From Verrucomicrobiota bacterium (GTDB taxonomy: Bacteria > Verrucomicrobiota > Verrucomicrobiia > Chthoniobacterales > Terrimicrobiaceae), in NCBI GenBank assembly GCA_026398285.1, contig JAPLTI010000009.1, positions 1 to 8,030 on the forward strand: a stretch of DNA of 8,030 bases, read 5' to 3'. A program made the position numbers and the translations under genes. A model generated the notes under the pieces. The model did no database searches. It was given only the letters and a program-made list of their open reading frames with translations, and was not told where the DNA came from. Numbering within the stretch: position 1 is the first letter of the stretch; each line of letters starts with the position of its first letter. Below are positions 6,335 through 8,030 of this stretch, one piece after another.

Positions 6335-6882
6335 TCTACCAACTTTCACTGCAAACGACTGGGCTCGCTGTCGGCCTGCTGCTGGTCCTCTCGCATGCAC
6401 TGGGTCTCATCAAGCCCACGGCATCTATGGATTTCGCTCGCGCATTTCCCCGCTCCCGTCCCGTCGGCACCATCTTGCTGGTCATGGCTGCTGTCTGGAG
6501 TTTTCTCTTGGTGAGCGATATCGATCTCGGCGAGTTCTCGCGGCTACGCAACTTGATGCTTGTGGGCATCGTCGCAGGAGCAGTCCTTTCTTGGATGTAT
6601 GTGGAGGAGTTTCTGGCCGTTCGCGCCCTTGGCATGTTGCTCCTCCTTGCAGCCGAGCCTCTTTTGGAATCCTGCGCGCTACGATCCGAACAAAGCCGGT
6701 TGCTTTTGGTCATCCTCGCCTACGCTTGGATTATCGCCGGTCTGTTTTTTGTGGGTATGCCATACCTGCTGCGGGATGCTGTAAAAATCCTGACCTCCCA
6801 AAAACAAATCTGGCGCTTGGCCGCACTCGGTGGGCTCCTCTATGGCGCCGCCCTTATGTCGGCCGCTTTGATCTGGTGGTGA
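6331..6882 (+). CDS. Six-helix integral membrane protein, function unknown
   Basis: A 183-residue hydrophobic protein with about six membrane segments, near 9-28, 45-62, 74-91, 94-113, 123-143 and 162-182. Loops are short and the first one is basic (Lys28, Arg37, Arg41, Arg43). Polar or charged residues within or between helices include Glu92-Glu93, Glu109, Glu113 and the Asp149 of PYLLRDA. I do not recognise a named domain. The block from EEFLAVRALG to GMPYLLRD (92-149) has the look of a conserved, lineage-restricted family. The ATG start overlaps the rnc stop by 4 bases, immediately after an A-rich stretch that may substitute for a Shine-Dalgarno sequence. Co-expression with rnc is therefore likely, which does not by itself imply a role in RNA metabolism. 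It ends Trp-Trp-stop inside a palindrome shared with the converging gene. Confidence 0.83.
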   Translation: MIYQLSLQTTGLAVGLLLVLSHALGLIKPTASMDFARAFPRSRPVGTILLVMAAVWSFLLVSDIDLGEFSRLRNLMLVGIVAGAVLSWMYVEEFLAVRALGMLLLLAAEPLLESCALRSEQSRLLLVILAYAWIIAGLFFVGMPYLLRDAVKILTSQKQIWRLAALGGLLYGAALMSAALIWW

Positions 6883-6892
6883 ATTTCACCAC
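6876..6892. terminator. Palindrome at convergent gene ends, possible bidirectional terminator
   Basis: GTGGTGAA (6876-6883) and TTCACCAC (6885-6892) are perfect reverse complements around a single T. The palindrome contains the stop codons of both converging genes (TGA at 6880-6882 on plus, TGA at 6888-6886 on minus), which are only three bases apart. A hairpin could form in either transcript once the innermost pairs open as a loop. No T-run follows on either side, so it does not look like a standard intrinsic terminator. Confidence 0.3.
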
Positions 6893-7176
6893 TCCACGCC
6901 CACAATAGTCAGAGTCACGGAATGGTGCGGCGTGCCCGCGACGGTATCCTTGGAGACATTTTGCTCGCCAGTCCCGTAGCTCGCAGGCGCGGCGGGATTC
7001 AAAAGTTGCCAAGGTTTTTCGACATCAAAAATCTGTTTAACAATACCGTCAATTTCAGGCTTCAACTCGGGCGCCTGCGTTGTGATCTCGCGTTCGCGCC
7101 CTTGCGGTGCCACAAAATCCTGAGCCATCAGAGCTGTCGGTAGAACAAAAATGGAAAATAAAATGCACGCTTTCAT
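6886..7176 (-). CDS. Small predicted secreted protein, function unknown
   Basis: A 96-residue protein with a signal-peptide-like N-terminus: Lys2, a hydrophobic core at 4-16 and a plausible signal peptidase I site after Ala18 (LMA|QD). The mature part of about 78 residues has an acidic/basic region (28-54) and a motif EKPWQLLNPAAPASYGTGE (53-71) with a conserved look. It ends in a beta-like VTLTIVGVEW. No cysteines remain after the signal, and no domain is recognised. Support for a real gene is the signal peptide, the ATG start, the lack of a competing longer frame here, and the tight convergent packing (three bases after the membrane-protein stop). There is no strong Shine-Dalgarno sequence; a GAGTGG lies about 12-17 bases upstream. 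Translation remains an inference from these features. Confidence 0.62.
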   Translation of the reverse strand: MKACILFSIFVLPTALMAQDFVAPQGREREITTQAPELKPEIDGIVKQIFDVEKPWQLLNPAAPASYGTGEQNVSKDTVAGTPHHSVTLTIVGVEW

Positions 7177-7284
7177 GATGATTTTTTACCACTCGGAGCG
7201 ATTTCTTGCAAGTGGGTGAGGGACCCCGGAAAACCGGAAATCTTGACGCCATGAAGTCCGCTCCCTTAACTTCCGTGCCTCGCG
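7177..7284. promoter_or_regulatory. Divergent intergenic region between the secreted orphan and the TPR gene
   Basis: A 108-base gap between divergent starts, expected to hold promoters for both. A rightward sigma70-like candidate is TTGACG (7243-7248, 5 of 6 consensus) with a 17-base spacer and TTAACT (7266-7271, 3 of 6). It would leave a leader of under ten bases before the ATG at 7285, consistent with the missing Shine-Dalgarno sequence there. A short ATG-initiated frame from 7251 out of phase with the TPR gene is not credible as a gene. CCGG-AAAA-CCGG (7226-7237) is too short to call. Confidence 0.25.
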
Positions 7285-8030
7285 ATGCCGTTTCGATATT
7301 TACTGATTTCTCTCGCTGCTCTTCTGGTTGTTTCCCCGCTGGCAGAAGCTCAGACTCCTGAATCCACCGAACCTCCCCCGCTACCCAAGCGGCAGCAGGT
7401 CAACTCGGATGTCACTCCGGAAGAGAATGCCGATTTTGATGCGGCTGCAGCCTATGATCAGGAGGGATCTATATCCACCGCGCTCAGTGACTATCGTCGC
7501 TTCATTAAAAATCACCCCGCATCCCCGCTCGCCATGAAGGCCCAGTTCCGAATTGCCGAGATTTATGAAGAACTCGGCGATAGCACAAAGGCTTTCAACT
7601 CGTATCAGAAACTTGTGACCCAATACCCCGACACGCCCGATTTCGAGCGTTCTGTGAATCGGCAGGTGGTCATCGCCAACGAATATCTTGCGGGAAAAAA
7701 AGTGAAATTTCTCGGCCTGGCTTTCCTCTCTGGCACCGATCGCGCCGAGGAAATGTTCGCCTCGATTATCCAAAATGCTCCCTACAGCAAAAATGCACCG
7801 ATCGCGCAGTTCAATCTGGGCCTGACCTACGAGCGTCAAAACCGCGTGCAGGATGCCGCCAAAGCCTATCAGGGGGTTCTGGATCGCTACCCCAACAGCT
7901 CGATAGCCGATGATGCCATGTATCAAATCGGATACATCTACATGATGCTCGGCCAGTCCGGTAAAACGCAGGACCTCTCCGCGCTTGTCACAGCAAAAAA
8001 TACATTCGAGGACTTCCTCCTTCAATACCC
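7285..8030 (+). CDS. Secreted TPR protein, BamD/YbgF-like, 3' truncated
   Basis: The 5' part of a gene running off the right edge; 248 complete codons and no stop are visible. An in-frame TAA at 7267 makes the ATG at 7285 the first possible start. A signal peptide is clear: Arg4, a hydrophobic core (5-18) and a signal peptidase I site in LAEA|QT (after Ala22). A Pro/Glu-rich linker follows (24-48), then tetratricopeptide-like helix pairs at about 51-84, 86-119, 154-170, 173-206 and 210 onward, with the NHPASPLAMKAQFRIAEIY and YPNSSIADDAMYQIGYIY blocks typical of outer-membrane-assembly BamD and Tol-associated YbgF/CpoB proteins. In BamD this fold supports BamA during beta-barrel insertion. 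Unlike most BamD proteins, there is no lipobox cysteine. A periplasmic scaffold role is likely; the choice between BamD, CpoB or another TPR protein is open. Confidence 0.85.
   Translation, partial: MPFRYLLISLAALLVVSPLAEAQTPESTEPPPLPKRQQVNSDVTPEENADFDAAAAYDQEGSISTALSDYRRFIKNHPASPLAMKAQFRIAEIYEELGDSTKAFNSYQKLVTQYPDTPDFERSVNRQVVIANEYLAGKKVKFLGLAFLSGTDRAEEMFASIIQNAPYSKNAPIAQFNLGLTYERQNRVQDAAKAYQGVLDRYPNSSIADDAMYQIGYIYMMLGQSGKTQDLSALVTAKNTFEDFLLQY

Noticed and set aside
6186..6908. 240-codon plus-strand open frame spanning the rnc end and the membrane-protein gene
   Set aside because: It is out of frame with rnc and the membrane protein, both of which have a clear protein character. Its translation is Arg/Pro/Ser-rich without a domain. 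I also checked that it is not the -1 frame of the possible slip; it is the other frame.
7226..7237. CCGG-AAAA-CCGG mini-hairpin
   Set aside because: Four base pairs only, no T-run and no conserved position; within chance expectation.
7381..8025. 214-codon minus-strand open frame opposite the TPR gene
   Set aside because: The plus strand here encodes a signal peptide plus TPR helices in a frame open to the edge. The antisense frame has no domain or start context.
1..8030. Search by eye for CRISPR repeats, tRNA genes, IS termini and long direct repeats
   Set aside because: Nothing with regular spacing, cloverleaf structure or paired terminal repeats was found. Long repeats may be missed without computation.

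Overview
This window appears to come from a Gram-negative, diaminopimelate-using bacterium, most likely of the PVC superphylum and probably Verrucomicrobiota. The Gram-negative reading rests on an L,D-transpeptidase with a lipoprotein signal, a BamD/YbgF-like TPR protein, and lysA with pgsA. The phylum is inferred from the combination of a histone-H1-like DUF2934 protein, a DUF360 membrane protein overlapping trpF, and two small proteins that look lineage-restricted. It was not tested by any search. Base composition looks moderately GC-rich by eye (not counted). Coding density is very high. No tRNA, rRNA, CRISPR array, insertion sequence or phage module is visible, and no gap between genes exceeds about 110 bases.

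Layout. (1) 2-841 (+) is the 3' part of a CrtC/AttH-type lipocalin-fold protein, cut by the left edge. (2) 3693-852 (-) is a compact leftward run: DUF2934/H1-like protein, gamma-carbonic-anhydrase-like protein, pgsA and lysA. The middle two share an ATGA start/stop overlap. lysA converges on the first gene with a 10-base gap. (3) 3694-3772 is a divergent, A/T-rich promoter region. (4) 3773-6882 (+) is a rightward run: DUF360 membrane protein, trpF, a lipoprotein L,D-transpeptidase, rnc and a six-helix membrane protein of unknown function. Two of its joints are 4-base overlaps (GTGA and ATGA). (5) 7176-6886 (-) is a small secreted orphan converging on the previous gene across a near-perfect palindrome. 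(6) 7285 to the right edge (+) is the start of a secreted TPR protein resembling BamD/YbgF.

How the genes fit together. Most of the content is housekeeping: last step of lysine synthesis, phosphatidylglycerol synthesis, one step of tryptophan synthesis, peptidoglycan cross-linking, double-stranded RNA processing and outer-membrane assembly. Envelope functions are over-represented, but the two operons do not form one pathway. I saw no convincing undescribed system. The most unusual signal is at the rnc/membrane-protein joint. There a nine-A run encodes the poly-lysine tail of RNase III, forms a perfect A_AAA_AAA heptamer in frame, and ends on the start codon of the next gene, so a -1 slip would fuse the two proteins. 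Shine-Dalgarno sequences are weak or absent at most starts, and three of eleven visible starts are GTG.
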